DNA of 64,000 nt, from positions 56,426 to 120,425 of the forward strand of contig DDUU01000042.1 of the NCBI GenBank assembly GCA_002344965.1, read 5' to 3'. The notes under the pieces are model-generated. The model was not told where the DNA came from. It was given only the letters and a program-made list of their open reading frames with translations, and did not search any database. This DNA is from Candidatus Tepidiaquacellales bacterium UBA2330. Its GTDB lineage: Bacteria > Bacteroidota > Ignavibacteria > Tepidaquicellales > Tepidaquicellaceae. Position numbers and translations under genes: made by a program. Positions 8,418 through 18,249 of this stretch are shown piece by piece; positions within the stretch are counted from its first letter, which is position 1, and every line of letters begins with the position of its first letter.

Positions 8418-9707
8418 CTATTGTCTCTGCTCGGGGAATTTAAAGCCGAGATAAGTACCGGAACTGATCCCCATCAGAGCAAGGAGAGTATTATCAAACT
8501 CCGGCATCATCAGACTGTTCCAGACAGTAAATATAAAAATATAGCCAAGCACTAAAGTCCAGACAGCGATCTGAAATCTGTAAAGACTTACACCGCACGA
8601 ATCAGAAAGTATATCATTTATAAATCCCTTACAGTGATAGTCCTGATACTTATTGGTTTCCCTGATCGTGTCATTTAACTGATACTGTTTCTTATTCAGA
8701 TGCTCAAGTTCATTTCTGAATTCTTCCATGCGCATCGGAGTTTTTTCCTTTTCCGTAAGCCGGCGGATATTTTCCACTCTGTCATCAATTGCTTTCAGTT
8801 CTGAATTCAGTGATATAATTTTCTCCTTCGATTCATTGATCTTTTTATAATTTATGAGAACCGATCCTAGTGCTGTCGCAGAGCTGATCCCGATAAGAGC
8901 CAGCACAGAGTTAGTAATTGAGGGAAATTCTTTTGTGATAATGTATAATGCCAGATATGAAGAGATCACAAGATATGACCAGAAAGCCATTTGAGTCAGC
9001 GCAAGACTGTATGGTCTTTTTTCATTTGAAGTAAAATCAACGGCAGGTTCTCTCAGCATATCGGTTTTAACTGCGAGATAGATCGTGATAATAAGAAGAA
9101 GTATCGATACAGCAATAAACACAAAGTAATCATTTTCGGAATATATTATCAAAGAAAAATTATCTTTAACTGTTTCAATTTCCTTTTCGCCGGAAATGCC
9201 TGTGCTGATCGTAACAAGATTTGCAGACCTTGTTGTAAGCTCCGGTCTTCTCAGCAATTCCAGCCAGGATTCTTCTGCGCCTTTCATCTTTAATTTAAAT
9301 TTCAGCCAGCCCTTTGAAGTAGTATCCCTTATCACTCTTGCGCTGACATTCTTTACTTCAAGTCCGTCAATGTATAGTATAAGGGGTTTGTCTTTTGCTT
9401 TGCTCTCATCCAGAAGATCCTGAATGTTGTTTACTTTCAATGTAATATAATCCCCTAGATTACCTTCATTAAATCCGGTGCTCTCGCTTATAACTTCTTC
9501 AACGAATATTTTTCCGGACCCTCCTTTTTTGATCTGCGGATCAATGTTTCCGGATACAATAGTTCTTTGATTGACTGTATTTGTATCTGCAGAATTATTA
9601 CTTCCCTGCTGAGAATACACTGAGTCTGAAGAGACAGACAGGATTAGTAAAAAGAAGAGAATATATAAGGACTGTTTAAACCGGGGGCAGTTTATTTTAT
9701 TTTCCAT
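8418..9707 (-). CDS. Exported membrane protein with duplicated ALxGISS transmembrane module, unknown function
   Basis: The 429-residue protein has a signal peptide (cleavage after about VYSQ), an extracytoplasmic region (about 35-190) and a transmembrane helix (about 195-215). Two related membrane modules follow: YSLALTQMAFWSYLV with LALIGISSATALGS (about 230-285) and LYRFQIAVWTLVLG with LALMGISSGTYLGFK (about 375-425). A charged, probably coiled-coil stretch lies between them (about 288-355). The two modules look like an internal duplication. I do not recognise a named family. The last gene of a minus-strand run of exported proteins, it is convergent with comEC. Confidence 0.75.
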   Translation of the reverse strand: MENKINCPRFKQSLYILFFLLILSVSSDSVYSQQGSNNSADTNTVNQRTIVSGNIDPQIKKGGSGKIFVEEVISESTGFNEGNLGDYITLKVNNIQDLLDESKAKDKPLILYIDGLEVKNVSARVIRDTTSKGWLKFKLKMKGAEESWLELLRRPELTTRSANLVTISTGISGEKEIETVKDNFSLIIYSENDYFVFIAVSILLLIITIYLAVKTDMLREPAVDFTSNEKRPYSLALTQMAFWSYLVISSYLALYIITKEFPSITNSVLALIGISSATALGSVLINYKKINESKEKIISLNSELKAIDDRVENIRRLTEKEKTPMRMEEFRNELEHLNKKQYQLNDTIRETNKYQDYHCKGFINDILSDSCGVSLYRFQIAVWTLVLGYIFIFTVWNSLMMPEFDNTLLALMGISSGTYLGFKFPEQRQ

Positions 9708-9761
9708 GACAGTTTAAATTTAATTAATAAACTTTTGGAAATATTTTTTAAAGCAGCAGAT

Positions 9762-11558
9762 TCAGAACGTTACTTTGACAGCATATATTTTATTTTTTCT
9801 TGCAGCAAGGAAAGTAATTTCATCCTTTACGCTGTCATACTTCAGGTCTTTAATAAAATTATAATGCTTTCCTAAAGATTTGTCATCAGAAAATAATTCA
9901 TCTGTATTATAATAGAAAGAAGTATCAATTTCCGTTGTACCGGTATAAAACAGCTTTCCGCTTTTAGTATAAAACATACTTCCTATTCTGTAAAAAAAGC
10001 CGTTTCCGGTCTGATAATTTGCGGGGAAATCAAGTTTTCCTTTGTCAGTTACTATATAACTTTTGTAAATATTATCCCGGATATTTTCTTCAGCGCATAC
10101 TGCATATCCTCCGGTAACCGGATTTACCTGCAGCATAGAAAGTTCATTCCCAATGCCCTGATAAGATACATACTGAAATTTATCTTTAAGTTCATTCCCT
10201 AAATAAAAACTCATCACTGCGGGAATTCCCTTTTCAGGTTCGGCGATTTTCTGTCCGAAGTAATATACATTACCGTCTTTTGTAATTCCGTAATCAGCGA
10301 TATAATTATATTCGCCCTGTCCTATTACAATTATGCTCTGACCATTGCTCTTCATCAGAATGTTTTCTTTTTTATCAAGGTCTGCAATTCCTGAATATAA
10401 TAAATTACCTTCAGCATCATAAACTATTTTTCCAATGTTGTATCCAAGCAGGAATGCATTTCCGTTCTTAACATAGTAAGTCTTGTTATAATAAGTATCA
10501 TACTGATCAGGATCTAAGCTCTTAGCTTTCATAATTACTTCCTGATTTGCATAATAAGAATATCCTCCTCCGGGAATTAATTTAATATCATACATATCCA
10601 TAAAATCAACCGGCTTTTCTCCTGACATCATATTTACAGGAAGAGTTTCACTGCCTGATACAAAAAAAACACTTTTCGTATATTCGCCGGTCGAATCTCC
10701 TGCCGAATATAAAGGAATGTTTTCATTGCTGAATAGTAAAGGCGGATATACATAATCAAAACTTTTATAAGATTTACTTCCCGAAACAGCAAATTCATTT
10801 CCTGCTTTTTCATAAAATCTTCCGCCGGTCTTTGCAATAAAGGAAAGTTCATTATTCTTGTTATATGTAACGCTGGATTCATTAATATCCGAGTATTCCG
10901 TCATCGTAATATCATCACCGAATTTTAACCCGGCTTTTCCGTCTTTTATAATTATGAATCCTCTTTCTCCTTTATCATTATAATAATAATAATCAGCAGC
11001 AGTATTTCTGTCTTCTCCGTCATAATATCTTTCCTGAACAGAGTTATACATCGTCTTTATATTATCATAACTTTCCGACTGCCTGAAACTTCCGTCAGCT
11101 TTTACATATCCGAAAAAAAACTTATCTCCGGTTTTAAATACAAAAACGAACTCATCTGATTTATTTATAAAGCTGCTGTATGTCTCAATATACTCAAGTC
11201 CCTTCAATGTCTTACCGTTTACAATAAGAAAATTATTATCACTGCCATAGTCCAGCACATTATTTACAGCTACCGCAAAATAATTTCCACGGGTATCGAA
11301 TTTTATATCAATCGGAAAAAAATAATCATACTTTTCCGATTCACCTTCACGTGAGATCAGAAAAAATTTATCCTGATCGGGTACCTTATAAGCGTAACAG
11401 TAATTTCCGGATTTTTCGTCATATATAAAATTATATATATCAGCATTACCTTCATATTTCAGATCAAACAATTCCTTCTCTTCTATTGTCTGAGCACTGG
11501 ATATTATTGGATGAAAAAAGCAGAGTGAAAATATAAAAAGGAGTATAAACTTTCTCAT
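9762..11558 (-). CDS. Secreted protein of unknown function, possibly beta-propeller-like
   Basis: The ATG at 11556-11558 gives a clean signal peptide (MRKFILLFIFSLCFFHPIISSAQ) and a mature protein of about 575 residues. An in-frame TTG at 11574-11576 would add six residues before the signal peptide and is less likely. The mature part is rich in Tyr, Asn, Asp and Gly. Recurring short strands such as GNVYYFGQK, GKLFYTGTT and GNAFLLGYN suggest a repeated beta-sheet fold that reads like a WD40/propeller. No T9SS C-terminal signal is present and no catalytic motif was seen. The function is unknown. Confidence 0.68.
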   Translation of the reverse strand: MRKFILLFIFSLCFFHPIISSAQTIEEKELFDLKYEGNADIYNFIYDEKSGNYCYAYKVPDQDKFFLISREGESEKYDYFFPIDIKFDTRGNYFAVAVNNVLDYGSDNNFLIVNGKTLKGLEYIETYSSFINKSDEFVFVFKTGDKFFFGYVKADGSFRQSESYDNIKTMYNSVQERYYDGEDRNTAADYYYYNDKGERGFIIIKDGKAGLKFGDDITMTEYSDINESSVTYNKNNELSFIAKTGGRFYEKAGNEFAVSGSKSYKSFDYVYPPLLFSNENIPLYSAGDSTGEYTKSVFFVSGSETLPVNMMSGEKPVDFMDMYDIKLIPGGGYSYYANQEVIMKAKSLDPDQYDTYYNKTYYVKNGNAFLLGYNIGKIVYDAEGNLLYSGIADLDKKENILMKSNGQSIIVIGQGEYNYIADYGITKDGNVYYFGQKIAEPEKGIPAVMSFYLGNELKDKFQYVSYQGIGNELSMLQVNPVTGGYAVCAEENIRDNIYKSYIVTDKGKLDFPANYQTGNGFFYRIGSMFYTKSGKLFYTGTTEIDTSFYYNTDELFSDDKSLGKHYNFIKDLKYDSVKDEITFLAARKNKIYAVKVTF

Positions 11559-11683
11559 AGAATTTTTTGAGGACAATTTAATTAATACAGTTCAAATTAA
11601 AAAGTTAGATGACTAGCATTGTGTTTCTTAACTATGGAAATGCTTTAAATGATGAAGAATTGAAAATCTGAATTTTTGCAAAT

Positions 11684-13219
11684 CTATTTTAAAAGTATCA
11701 TCCGTTTCGAATCAACTGTCTTTCCGTCAATAGTCAGAGAGTAAAAATAAATTCCGCTCGCAAGATTACTGCCGTCAAACTCCGCGGAATAACTTCCTTC
11801 ATTCTTTCTTTCATTAACAAGCAAAAATATCTCCTCTCCTTTAATATTGTAAATCTTTATGGTTATAAATTCTGCCGCTCCGATATCATAATTTATAACT
11901 GTCCGGGGATTAAAGGGATTCGGATAATTCTGATGAAGCTTAAAACCTGCGGGAGTCCCGTTAATGCCGGAAACAGTTGAAAGATAATCATCACGGAATG
12001 TTTCCATTAAAGCAATCCTCCCGTTAATTTCTTTATGCCAGAGAATTCTTATTCTGTACAAATTATTAGTACCATGGATTAATTTTGTACTGGAGTTAAC
12101 AAATGATTTTAATGTACTGTCTCCTGTATAATATCTGACGATTTTTTGAAAAGGGTAACTTCTCACAACAGTTTTTACAGAATCACCGATCTTTGATGTC
12201 CAGGCGATTAAACTATATCCGCCGGGAAAATCAGAAGTTATATCTCCGTGTGATGAACCTGTACCTCCGTAATTATCTCCCGGCTGATCTGAACTCAGAT
12301 TAAAAAGTTTGTATGTACTTCCGTTAATCAAAGCAGAATAAAAATGCCTGTGTCCAAGCGTATCATAATCATAATTAAGCATGGGGTAAATAATCCCGCT
12401 TGAGAATCTGATATTATCCTGAGAGTTTGGTTGTGATATATTTATTAAAGCTGAAGTAAAAATTATGTTTCCGTCTGAATTTACCTGAAACAGTCTGTAA
12501 GATACTGAATTTCTAAGACTGTCCTGTTTTCTCTGATAAGCGATAAAAAAACTTCCTGCGCTTATAGTAGGTTTCATCAAAGCAGGTGAAAAGCAGTTCA
12601 GACTGTCATCAGCCGTGATATTTATTTCATCTCTCCATATTCCGTTGTAATAGCTTTTCATAAAAATATCACCGCCTCTTTTATAAGCTATCACAATATT
12701 AAAAAAATTATTTCTGTTAAAAGAAACAATAACCGGATCCGTTTCATCCTCCGGACCGGATACGGCAGATGCCGGTGCGCTCCAGCTGACCGTATCATAA
12801 AGAGAAAAATAAATATCAAAGTTACCGTTCTGATTCGTCTGATAGATAACAGCTCCTTCATTATTTGAATGATGCGGCCATTGTCCTTCAGAATATGCAA
12901 CTGCGGGTTTTATATTCAGAAAGTTTTCAGTTCCTAATTCACTTTCTGCTCCAAGAGAATTAAAACTCATCAATCTTACACAAACTTTTGAATAAACAGG
13001 ACTGCTCCATTTTTCATAAGCGAAAATGCAGTCTTTAATATAATAATTAATCGTTGCCATTGACTTATCAAACTGCGGATTTTTGTAGTCAAAGTCAGAA
13101 GAGCTGAGAAGTATGTGTGAAGTGTCGTTGTTTCCGGACTGAGAAAATATATTTTCTATTGGGAAAAAATATAATAGAAAAACAATTAATAAAATTTTAA
13201 CCTTAATTATGTTTTCCAT
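11684..13219 (-). CDS. T9SS-secreted protein with type A sorting domain, unknown N-terminal function
   Basis: The start at 13219 is preferred over an in-frame ATG at 13261. A GGAGG ribosome binding site lies six bases upstream of it, and the protein then begins with a signal peptide (MENIIKVKILLIVFLL...FSQ). The about 511-residue product has a long beta-rich region of unknown function and a C-terminal T9SS type A sorting domain of about 85 residues. That domain has LHQNYPNPFNPRTVI, GEEIFLLVNE, GIYFYSL and the terminal basic-hydrophobic RMILLK. Family knowledge: the domain directs export across the outer membrane and is removed or anchored by the T9SS sortase. A role for the N-terminal part was not recognised. 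Confidence 0.85.
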   Translation of the reverse strand: MENIIKVKILLIVFLLYFFPIENIFSQSGNNDTSHILLSSSDFDYKNPQFDKSMATINYYIKDCIFAYEKWSSPVYSKVCVRLMSFNSLGAESELGTENFLNIKPAVAYSEGQWPHHSNNEGAVIYQTNQNGNFDIYFSLYDTVSWSAPASAVSGPEDETDPVIVSFNRNNFFNIVIAYKRGGDIFMKSYYNGIWRDEINITADDSLNCFSPALMKPTISAGSFFIAYQRKQDSLRNSVSYRLFQVNSDGNIIFTSALINISQPNSQDNIRFSSGIIYPMLNYDYDTLGHRHFYSALINGSTYKLFNLSSDQPGDNYGGTGSSHGDITSDFPGGYSLIAWTSKIGDSVKTVVRSYPFQKIVRYYTGDSTLKSFVNSSTKLIHGTNNLYRIRILWHKEINGRIALMETFRDDYLSTVSGINGTPAGFKLHQNYPNPFNPRTVINYDIGAAEFITIKIYNIKGEEIFLLVNERKNEGSYSAEFDGSNLASGIYFYSLTIDGKTVDSKRMILLK

Positions 13220-13225
13220 AAATAA

Positions 13226-13230
13226 CCTCC
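13226..13230 (-). promoter_or_regulatory. Ribosome binding site that fixes the start of the T9SS gene
   Basis: On the minus strand the sequence reads GGAGG six bases before the ATG at 13217-13219. This selects that ATG over the upstream in-frame ATG at 13261, which has no such site. Confidence 0.75.
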
Positions 13231-13331
13231 GTGAATTATACGAAAAATAAGGAAAGGTCATTTAAATTACAATTATATAACCGTCATAATTTTAAAATCT
13301 TAAAACGAGATCTTAACTTAAATTGATTTAT

Positions 13332-13371
13332 AAAAAAAAGAATAAGTAACTACTTCAGGTTACTTATTCTT
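13332..13371 (-). terminator. Rho-independent terminator after the LamG/dockerin-like gene
   Basis: A perfect 13-bp stem (13338-13350 with 13359-13371, loop of 8 nt) is followed on the minus strand by a run of eight T (A-run at 13332-13339 on the plus strand). It lies 24 bp past the stop of the gene at 13395-15839, on that gene's strand. Confidence 0.85.
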
Positions 13372-13394
13372 AAAATTCACTTTTGATTAAAAAA

Positions 13395-15839
13395 CTAAGG
13401 TATCACCGCACTTACAAAGTTCGAGGCATTGTTATCAGCTAATGAATAGTCATTTAAATCTATGAAATTATCGCCCGTAACATCAGTTTTTAAATATCCT
13501 GAAGAAAAGCTGAAGACATCATTATCTATCATTGTCATATCTGCTATGTCAATCGTCCTGTCCTGATTCACATCTCCATTGTAAATCGCAAAACGCTGCG
13601 GAGAAGAATGAACAAGTATCTGATTATTCCCGAATGCTCTCGATACATCCGGAATAAAATTATAACCCATACTGAAAAAATTTAAATTTAAACCGTCAAT
13701 TGAAGACCAGGTCTCAATTGAATTTCTGTGCTTAAGCTGTAAAAGTATTTTTGATTTAAGCAAACTTGCCTTTAAGCTGAAAAAACCTGTTCCTGTATTG
13801 CCTAAAAAAGCAATAGAAGAATCAACCACATTGTAAGGACTGACGGATTGTCTGGCATAAATTCTCATTGTATCTCTTACCATTAGCTGAGTTGACGGAT
13901 TATAGAATCCCTGTATCAGCGAGCTGACAAAAAGATTAAGTCTTGTTTCACTCTGATTATTAATCTGAAATCCCCATGCATATAATAATCCTGCAGAGCT
14001 TCCGCCGTTGTCGGTAATCTTTAGTTTCCAGTTACCCTGTGACCGGTCATTGCCCGTAAATACTCCGTTAAGAGAATTCGCCGGTTTGAATAATGGTGAA
14101 AGAGTTGTAAATCTGGAATTTGAAAGCACGCTGTCCGCCTGATCGTCAAAAACTGCAATAAGAGCATCATCAGTACTGTTAGAAGAAGTATTGGCGAAAA
14201 CTTTTACGGAATCACCGTTTGGCGCTGTCAAAACAATATCAAGCTCTGATGTGTTCTGATGGTTTATTGCTATAAAAAAATTCAGATCGTTTATTTCGAC
14301 GTTCTGATTAATGCTGATTGTATCAAGAGTTACTCCTGATGTTCCGGTCTGCGGTACCGGTTTTGAAACCCGCTTTATATAATATCCTTTTGAGAATAGA
14401 TTTCCTTTGTCTCGTGTCATCGGAGAAACAGGCGTATTATTTATTACAGCAGGGTGACTGAATTTTGCATTTCCCACAAATCTCATTTTTGTTCCTCCGT
14501 TGTTTGCATTGTCAATAAGCAGTCCGTCAAAGTTGTATGCAGCGTTTACCTGACCGGGCGAGGGATCGTTTGTCTCTTCAATAGAATTATTAATGTTGGA
14601 TAATATTTCAAATTCAGATTTTGAATGATCCTTCGTAATTCTGACTTCATCTATATATCCGTTTAATTCACCCAGCGAACCAGGTCCTCCGCCGATATAA
14701 AGCGAATCATTATTCGTACTTATATTTCCCAATGGATTAACTCCGGCAATCTGAGGTACTCCGTTAATGTATAAAAAATAAGTGCCGGTATTCTGATATA
14801 CAAAAGCAAGATGTGACCATCTGTTAAGCTGAATAACGGGATTGCCAGTATTTATGACATTGGCATTATTTATTTTAGCTATGATCTTAGAGCCGTCCCA
14901 TCCTAAGAAATAAACAGGAGCGGCGGATCCTTTTGAAATATATGTGCATGCTGTGTTTGAAACTGGATATACCCAGCATTCGAGAGTAATTGCGGTTGTT
15001 GCATCCAGCGTGAGAGAATCGTTTGCCGCAAGATAGCTGTTAACTCCATCAAGTTTTATTGATTCGTTGTTATGAATATTACTGTACGGAACATTGCCTT
15101 GATTTACAGCCGTAATATTTCTTGCATTGCCGTTGTTTCCTTTTCCCGTCATATCCCTAGTATTAAAATCCATACCCGAAGAGTTTTCATCCTGAAATGT
15201 CATAGAAAAAATCAATCCGCTGTATATACCTGTATTCGCTGCCATTGAAGACCTGTAATATTCTGATGCTTCGGGTACGCTTAATGCTTTGTTCCATATT
15301 CTGACTTCATCCATCTGACCGCTGAACGGCGTTGTGCTTCCGCTTATTCCGATAAACAGTGAATCTGTATTTGAATCAGGTAAAACACCGTTTATAAAAC
15401 TTGTCGTATCAGACTGACCGTTTATTATGATTCTGAAAAAACTATTTAATGAATTAAAAGTTACTGTAATGTGAGACCATCTGTTAATCTGAATTGGCGT
15501 CGATACTTTTGAAACTAATCTCACTGTGTTGTTAACAATGAGATTTATCCTGCCGTCATTTCCCAGTCTGACTGCGTATCGCATTGTACTACCAAGCGTT
15601 CCGCCTTTTGCTACAATTCCTTTTGAAGATCCGGATAATGTCGAAGGATTAATCCACGCTTCGACCGAAAAACTACCGGTAATATTTAAATCAGATGAAT
15701 TAGGAACTGAAATATAGCTGGAGCTTGTGCCATTGAAAGATGCAGCCTGATTCCAGAACATCTGCGCCTGAGAATTCCTCTGACTGATAAGTGATACTGC
15801 AATGATAAAAAATACTTTAAAGAAAATTTTTGATTTCAT
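13395..15839 (-). CDS. Secreted multidomain protein: two LamG domains, P-domain, dockerin-like C-terminus
   Basis: This 814-residue exported protein (signal ending NSQAQ) contains two concanavalin-like LamG domains. One starts near SYISVPNSSDLNITG (about 40-210, with DEVRIWNKAL) and one near SYLAANDSLTLDATT (about 265-415, with DEVRITKDHS). A proprotein-convertase P-domain-like jelly roll follows (about 490-630, with LDIVLTAPNGDSVKV and GNWKLKITDNGG). The C-terminus (about 750-814) has two Asp-rich loops, GDVNQDRTIDIADMTMIDN and DVTGDNFIDLNDYSLADN, like a type I dockerin pair, and ends NNASNFVSAVIP. It lacks the NYPNPF T9SS domain of its neighbours. Likely a cell-surface carbohydrate- or protein-binding protein. 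The binding target is not evident. Confidence 0.85.
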   Translation of the reverse strand: MKSKIFFKVFFIIAVSLISQRNSQAQMFWNQAASFNGTSSSYISVPNSSDLNITGSFSVEAWINPSTLSGSSKGIVAKGGTLGSTMRYAVRLGNDGRINLIVNNTVRLVSKVSTPIQINRWSHITVTFNSLNSFFRIIINGQSDTTSFINGVLPDSNTDSLFIGISGSTTPFSGQMDEVRIWNKALSVPEASEYYRSSMAANTGIYSGLIFSMTFQDENSSGMDFNTRDMTGKGNNGNARNITAVNQGNVPYSNIHNNESIKLDGVNSYLAANDSLTLDATTAITLECWVYPVSNTACTYISKGSAAPVYFLGWDGSKIIAKINNANVINTGNPVIQLNRWSHLAFVYQNTGTYFLYINGVPQIAGVNPLGNISTNNDSLYIGGGPGSLGELNGYIDEVRITKDHSKSEFEILSNINNSIEETNDPSPGQVNAAYNFDGLLIDNANNGGTKMRFVGNAKFSHPAVINNTPVSPMTRDKGNLFSKGYYIKRVSKPVPQTGTSGVTLDTISINQNVEINDLNFFIAINHQNTSELDIVLTAPNGDSVKVFANTSSNSTDDALIAVFDDQADSVLSNSRFTTLSPLFKPANSLNGVFTGNDRSQGNWKLKITDNGGSSAGLLYAWGFQINNQSETRLNLFVSSLIQGFYNPSTQLMVRDTMRIYARQSVSPYNVVDSSIAFLGNTGTGFFSLKASLLKSKILLQLKHRNSIETWSSIDGLNLNFFSMGYNFIPDVSRAFGNNQILVHSSPQRFAIYNGDVNQDRTIDIADMTMIDNDVFSFSSGYLKTDVTGDNFIDLNDYSLADNNASNFVSAVIP

Positions 15840-16418
15840 TTTTTCCTATTTGTTTTAATTTATAATATTATTTAAAATTTAAGCAAAGTATTGCAATTCA
15901 AAAAATTGCTTTATAGTCTGCCTGCCCCGATACAGGAATTTGAGAAAATATTATGTGAAAGTTCTGACCGGGATGATGGTTTATTTTTGAACTGCACAAA
16001 ATTATGCTATATATTCTATTATAAGAAATCGAAAATTGTTTATTCTTAGTCAGACAGTTCAGGAAAGAATATCAAGAAACTTATTTTTTTAATGTTTTAT
16101 GCACTTTTGCGAATTGAATTTACTATTTAGATTAGTTTATAACAGATTGTCCGATTTATCTGAAAAAGTATATCCTGTTCTGAAAAAATCTCAATGTTTA
16201 TTTTCATACCGCTAAAGCTCGATTACACTAAGGAAAATGTTTTTTAAAAATAAATTTCTAAAAGCCTTTTAGTAGATTTAATATTATGGATTTAAAAAAA
16301 GATTTTCCTCATGAAGGTAAATTGACTGAAAGATATTTGAATACTACAAATAATAAAATTCTGTGCAGTGATAACTGTAAAAAATTTTTTAATTTTGTTA
16401 AACTTACTTAACCTACTT
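15840..16418. other. AT-rich divergent intergenic region
   Basis: These roughly 580 bp between divergent exported-protein genes hold no convincing gene. A 41-codon frame at 16286-16411 is the only sizeable candidate and is not supported by a ribosome binding site or recognisable product. Promoters for both flanking genes are expected here, but no clear motif could be fixed. Confidence 0.45.
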
Positions 16419-18008
16419 ATGAAATTTATTTCCATTGTTCGTGTAACAATTTTAATCCTGATCACTTATGTTTGCGGATATTCTCAGGTAAAACAGGAAT
16501 GGGTTCAGAGATTCGGCACGGAAGCGAATCAGATATATGAAATTTCCGGTATGACAACTGATAATTCCGGCAATGTGTTTATCGGCGGCTCTCTTAAAGG
16601 CGCATCTCTTTCAGATTATTTTTTAATCAAATATAACTCTGCGGGAATTCAGCAGTGGGTCAGCACATATACAGGACTGATCGAAGACAGACTCATTGAT
16701 ATGGTTATTGACAGCGAAGGAAATATATGCGTTACTGGTCTCTCGGAAAATCAGACAGGCACTTATGATATAATAACAATCAAATATAATACATTCGGCG
16801 ATTCCCTTTGGGTTAAAAGATTTAACGGTGCAACTGCGTTTGCTATGGATCAGCCGGTTGCACTTACTGCGGATGCAAACAATAATATATATGTCTGCGG
16901 ATATTCATTCGGTAATACTCCAATGACTTATATTACAATAAAATATAATCCGTCTGGGGATTCTCTCTGGGTAGCAAGATATCCGATGAGCGGCACGAAT
17001 CTTCCGAGAGATATTACTGCTGATGAAAACGGAAATATTTTTGTGTATGGAAGAGGCACTACATTAATAAAATATGATCAAAACGGGAATATAATCTGGG
17101 ACAGAGTATATCCGTTTGATGCAGCAGAGTCAAATAAAGTTCTGTTAAATGACAAGAGCGGGAATATTTATTTCGGTGCGGAAAAATTCACAGCTACTTT
17201 CACCGATTTTGCAGTTGTCAAATTAAATTCAACAGGTGATACGCTGTGGTCAAGGTTATATAACGGTCTGGGAAATACACTGACAAATCACGATGAAATC
17301 AGCGCAGTCAGTCTTGATAATGCCGGCAATATTTTTTTAACCGGGAAGATTCAGGCGCAGTCTTCATTTTACTTTTCTACTATTAAATATAATTCCGCTG
17401 GAGAATTTCAGTGGGAAAGAAATTATTCAAATATAAACAACGGTCAGGGAGGAAAGGACATTATAACTGATAATGCAGGCAATGTATATGTAACGGGAGG
17501 AAGCAATGACTTTATGACAATTAAATATAATACTAACGGAGATTCACTCTGGGCAATGAGCTACAACGGACCTTCGGATCTTAATGATTTTGCTGAAGTT
17601 TTAGCAATGGACAATGCCGCGAGTATTTTCGTAGCCGGCAGAAGCAGAATGCAGCAGGTTCAGGGATTTTTTGAACTTGCAGTTGTTAAGTATTCGCAGA
17701 CAATAACACAGATTAATACTTTTAATGAATCTTCTGTATTCAGGCTTCATCAGAATTATCCTAATCCTTTCAATCCATCTACCAATATTAAATTTGAAAT
17801 TTCAAATGACTCATATGTAACATTAAAAATTTTTGACATTCTTGGAAAGCAGATTACCAGTATATTTAACAGCTCAATGAACATCGGCAGTTATGAATAC
17901 AAATTTGAATCAGATAATCTGCCCGGAGGTATTTATTTCTATGAATTAAATGTATTGTCTGAAAATCAGAGTTATTCGGAAGTGAAGAGAATGGTTTTGC
18001 TCAAATAA
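16419..18008 (+). CDS. T9SS-secreted SBBP beta-propeller protein
   Basis: The ATG at 16419 starts a signal peptide (MKFISIVRVTILILITYVCGYSQ). A GTG at 16368 in frame would add 17 residues before it and is disfavoured. The about 529-residue protein has roughly eight SBBP-type beta-propeller repeats, recognisable as GNVFIGGS, GNICVTG, NNIYVCGYS, GNIFVYG, GNIFLTG and GNVYVTGGS, each followed by a KYN...G(D/E)SLW segment. The C-terminal T9SS sorting domain has LHQNYPNPFNPSTNI and ends RMVLLK. It is predicted to be secreted or surface-attached, with no catalytic motif. It is paralogous in architecture to the gene at 43145-44791. Confidence 0.88.
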   Translation: MKFISIVRVTILILITYVCGYSQVKQEWVQRFGTEANQIYEISGMTTDNSGNVFIGGSLKGASLSDYFLIKYNSAGIQQWVSTYTGLIEDRLIDMVIDSEGNICVTGLSENQTGTYDIITIKYNTFGDSLWVKRFNGATAFAMDQPVALTADANNNIYVCGYSFGNTPMTYITIKYNPSGDSLWVARYPMSGTNLPRDITADENGNIFVYGRGTTLIKYDQNGNIIWDRVYPFDAAESNKVLLNDKSGNIYFGAEKFTATFTDFAVVKLNSTGDTLWSRLYNGLGNTLTNHDEISAVSLDNAGNIFLTGKIQAQSSFYFSTIKYNSAGEFQWERNYSNINNGQGGKDIITDNAGNVYVTGGSNDFMTIKYNTNGDSLWAMSYNGPSDLNDFAEVLAMDNAASIFVAGRSRMQQVQGFFELAVVKYSQTITQINTFNESSVFRLHQNYPNPFNPSTNIKFEISNDSYVTLKIFDILGKQITSIFNSSMNIGSYEYKFESDNLPGGIYFYELNVLSENQSYSEVKRMVLLK

Positions 18009-18249
18009 AAGATTCAATAGTTTGTTTAATTACATTTGCAATCCTTCTCAGAAAGTTATTCCGCCCGTGAAATGAATACTGCTTTGTAAGTTCTGTTCTG
18101 TTCAATCAATAATATTGTACTTCTTTAAATTCCCTGTTCTAAATTCTCATTTGTATCAGTCACGATCTCTTTGATTTTACAATTATATTTTACTATCTAA
18201 TCAATTTTTATTTATTTCTAATTAATACTGCAATGACTAAATTTAAAGT

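Noticed and set aside
13220..13261. Longer start (ATG 13261) for the T9SS gene at 11684-13219.
   Set aside because: GGAGG stands before the inner ATG, and the signal peptide begins there.
16286..16411. A 41-codon ATG frame just before the SBBP gene at 16419.
   Set aside because: No ribosome binding site, no recognisable product, and AT-rich composition like the surrounding spacer.
16368..16418. Longer start (GTG 16368) for the SBBP gene.
   Set aside because: It would place 17 residues before an otherwise perfect signal peptide.
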